Assembly (NCBI GenBank): GCA_017882555.1
Contig: JADGPH010000290.1
Span: 1-6,105, forward strand
Source: Thermoleophilia bacterium
GTDB lineage: Bacteria > Actinomycetota > Thermoleophilia > Miltoncostaeales > Miltoncostaeaceae
Direction of reading: 5' to 3'
Length of the DNA stretch: 6,105 bases
This document shows, piece after piece, positions 5,189-6,105 of the stretch. Position 1 is the stretch's first letter. Each line of letters begins with the position of its first letter. A model generated the notes under the pieces. That model ran no database searches. It was not told the origin of the DNA and saw nothing but the letters and a program-made list of their open reading frames with translations. A program made the translations under genes and the position numbers.

Positions 5189-6105
5189 ATGGCTGCCGAC
5201 CGCCCGCGCCTGGATACGACATCCCGCGGACTGCGCGTCGTCAGCGAGCCGATGTCGGGTGTCCGTTCCGTGGCACTCGGCATCTGGATCGGTGTGGGTT
5301 CACGATTTGAGACGCCCGCCCAGGCGGGCGTCTCGCACTTTCTTGAACACCTACTCTTCAAGGGCACCCCGCAATACACGGCCGAACAAATCGCACAGAT
5401 CTTTGATGGCTTCGGTGGTGAGGTCAACGCCGGCACTGGACGTGATTACACCGTCGTGTACATCAGGGTGCTCGACGAGCTGCTCGAGCGGGGCTTCCCG
5501 GTCATTGCCGAAATGCTTTTGCATCCGACCTTCGCCGACCTTGATCAAGAGCGCGAGGTCGTCTGCGAGGAGATCGCAATGTACGCCGATGACCCCGAGG
5601 ACCAGGTCCACGACATGCTGGCGCGCGCGATCTTCCCGAATCAGCCACTGGGACGACCGGTGATTGGCACGGCGGATGTCGTCGCGCATATCCCCAAAGA
5701 CGACATCGCCGCCTATCACGCCCACCACTACCAGGCGCCCAACATGGTGATTGCCGCCGCCGGTAACGTTGACCAGGACGCCCTGGTGGAGCTGAGCAAC
5801 CAATTGCTTGGCGACCTGCGCAATGGCGCTGCGCCCGATGCACCAACCCCGGCGGCACCCGGCGCTCCGCGACTCGAGGTCATGAACAAGGCCACCGAAC
5901 AGGTGCACCTGTGCATCGGTGGACCCGGGCTGACGCGCTCCGATCCGCGCCGCCACGCCCAAGCGGTGCTCGACACGTTGTTGGGCGGCCTGATGAGCAG
6001 TCGCCTCTTTCAGGAGGTCCGGGAGAAGCGCGGCTTGGCGTACTCGGTGGGCAGTTACACCGCCGGATACGCCGACGCAGGTCAGGTTGTCGTCCATCTG
6101 GGCAC
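5189..6105 (+). CDS. M16 family zinc peptidase (PepR/MlpA-like), 5' part
   Basis: The frame runs off the window end, showing 305 residues of a family usually about 410-440 long. The N-terminal M16 domain carries the inverted zinc motif HFLEH (50-54): His50 and His54 bind zinc and Glu53 is the catalytic base. The third ligand is expected in EEI (Glu127 or Glu128, in REVVCEEIAMYADDPED). The second, inactive-type domain begins after a Pro/Ala-rich linker near residue 220 and includes REKRGLAYSVGSY (278-290), typical of the family. No signal peptide is seen, so it is probably cytosolic. The ATG at 5189 follows the pnp stop by two bases, with GAGG at 5178-5181 inside the end of pnp, so it is probably co-transcribed and coupled. 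The same neighbour follows pnp in mycobacteria (pepR) and lies near pnpA in Bacillus (mlpA). The substrate is unknown. A perfect inverted repeat lies just before the HFLEH codons. Confidence 0.94.
   Translation, partial: MAADRPRLDTTSRGLRVVSEPMSGVRSVALGIWIGVGSRFETPAQAGVSHFLEHLLFKGTPQYTAEQIAQIFDGFGGEVNAGTGRDYTVVYIRVLDELLERGFPVIAEMLLHPTFADLDQEREVVCEEIAMYADDPEDQVHDMLARAIFPNQPLGRPVIGTADVVAHIPKDDIAAYHAHHYQAPNMVIAAAGNVDQDALVELSNQLLGDLRNGAAPDAPTPAAPGAPRLEVMNKATEQVHLCIGGPGLTRSDPRRHAQAVLDTLLGGLMSSRLFQEVREKRGLAYSVGSYTAGYADAGQVVVHLG
5309..5334 (+). repeat. Perfect 12-bp inverted repeat inside the M16 coding sequence
   Basis: GAGACGCCCGCC (5309-5320) and GGCGGGCGTCTC (5323-5334) are exact reverse complements separated by CA. 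In RNA this would form an 11-bp, very GC-rich stem with a CCAG loop. It encodes ETPAQAGVS just before the zinc motif, where the family normally has the same number of residues, so it is not an insertion. It looks like the stem of an intrinsic terminator, but no T-run follows. Confidence 0.6.

Noticed and set aside
5351..6097. 248-codon minus-strand open frame opposite the M16 gene
   Set aside because: The plus-strand frame carries HFLEH and other M16 motifs; the antisense product has none and looks like a composition artefact.

Overview
The window is a compact, GC-rich, entirely plus-strand stretch of core genes for RNA processing and flavin cofactor synthesis. In order it holds the 3' part of an nrnA-type DHH/DHHA1 phosphoesterase gene, truB (tRNA pseudouridine-55 synthase), ribF (riboflavin kinase/FAD synthetase), rpsO (ribosomal protein S15), pnp (polynucleotide phosphorylase) and the 5' part of an M16 zinc peptidase gene. 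High GC, GTG and TTG starts, and this gene order point to an actinomycete. The order is like nrnA-truB-ribF and rpsO-pnp-pepR of mycobacteria and streptomycetes. The PNPase and S15 sequences look more like a deep-branching actinobacterial lineage, perhaps Thermoleophilia, than Streptomyces or Mycobacterium, but that placement is from memory of family sequences and is tentative.

Layout: 1-513 nrnA (5' end outside the window); 503-1381 truB, overlapping nrnA by 11 bp; 1378-2346 ribF, overlapping truB by 4 bp; 2347-2547 a 201-nt leader with two hairpins; 2548-2814 rpsO, started by TTG; 2815-2981 a 167-nt rpsO-pnp spacer with two strong hairpins; 2982-5186 pnp; 5189 to the window end, the M16 peptidase gene, two bases after the pnp stop. 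The two spacers are the only non-coding stretches, and both are under 300 bases.

The first three genes look translationally coupled. rpsO and pnp each have a structured leader, as expected for two proteins known in other bacteria to control their own mRNA. NrnA and PNPase act in sequence on RNA decay: PNPase shortens RNA phosphorolytically and NrnA-type enzymes finish the 2-5 nt remnants. TruB and S15 serve tRNA modification and 30S assembly.

I see no mobile element, CRISPR array, tRNA or rRNA gene, and no new defence or biosynthetic system. The points worth a second look are regulatory: a 12-bp hairpin just before the pnp ribosome binding site, a second hairpin after rpsO, a structured rpsO leader with a weak TTG start and an overlapping short upstream ORF, and a perfect 12-bp inverted repeat inside the M16 coding sequence.
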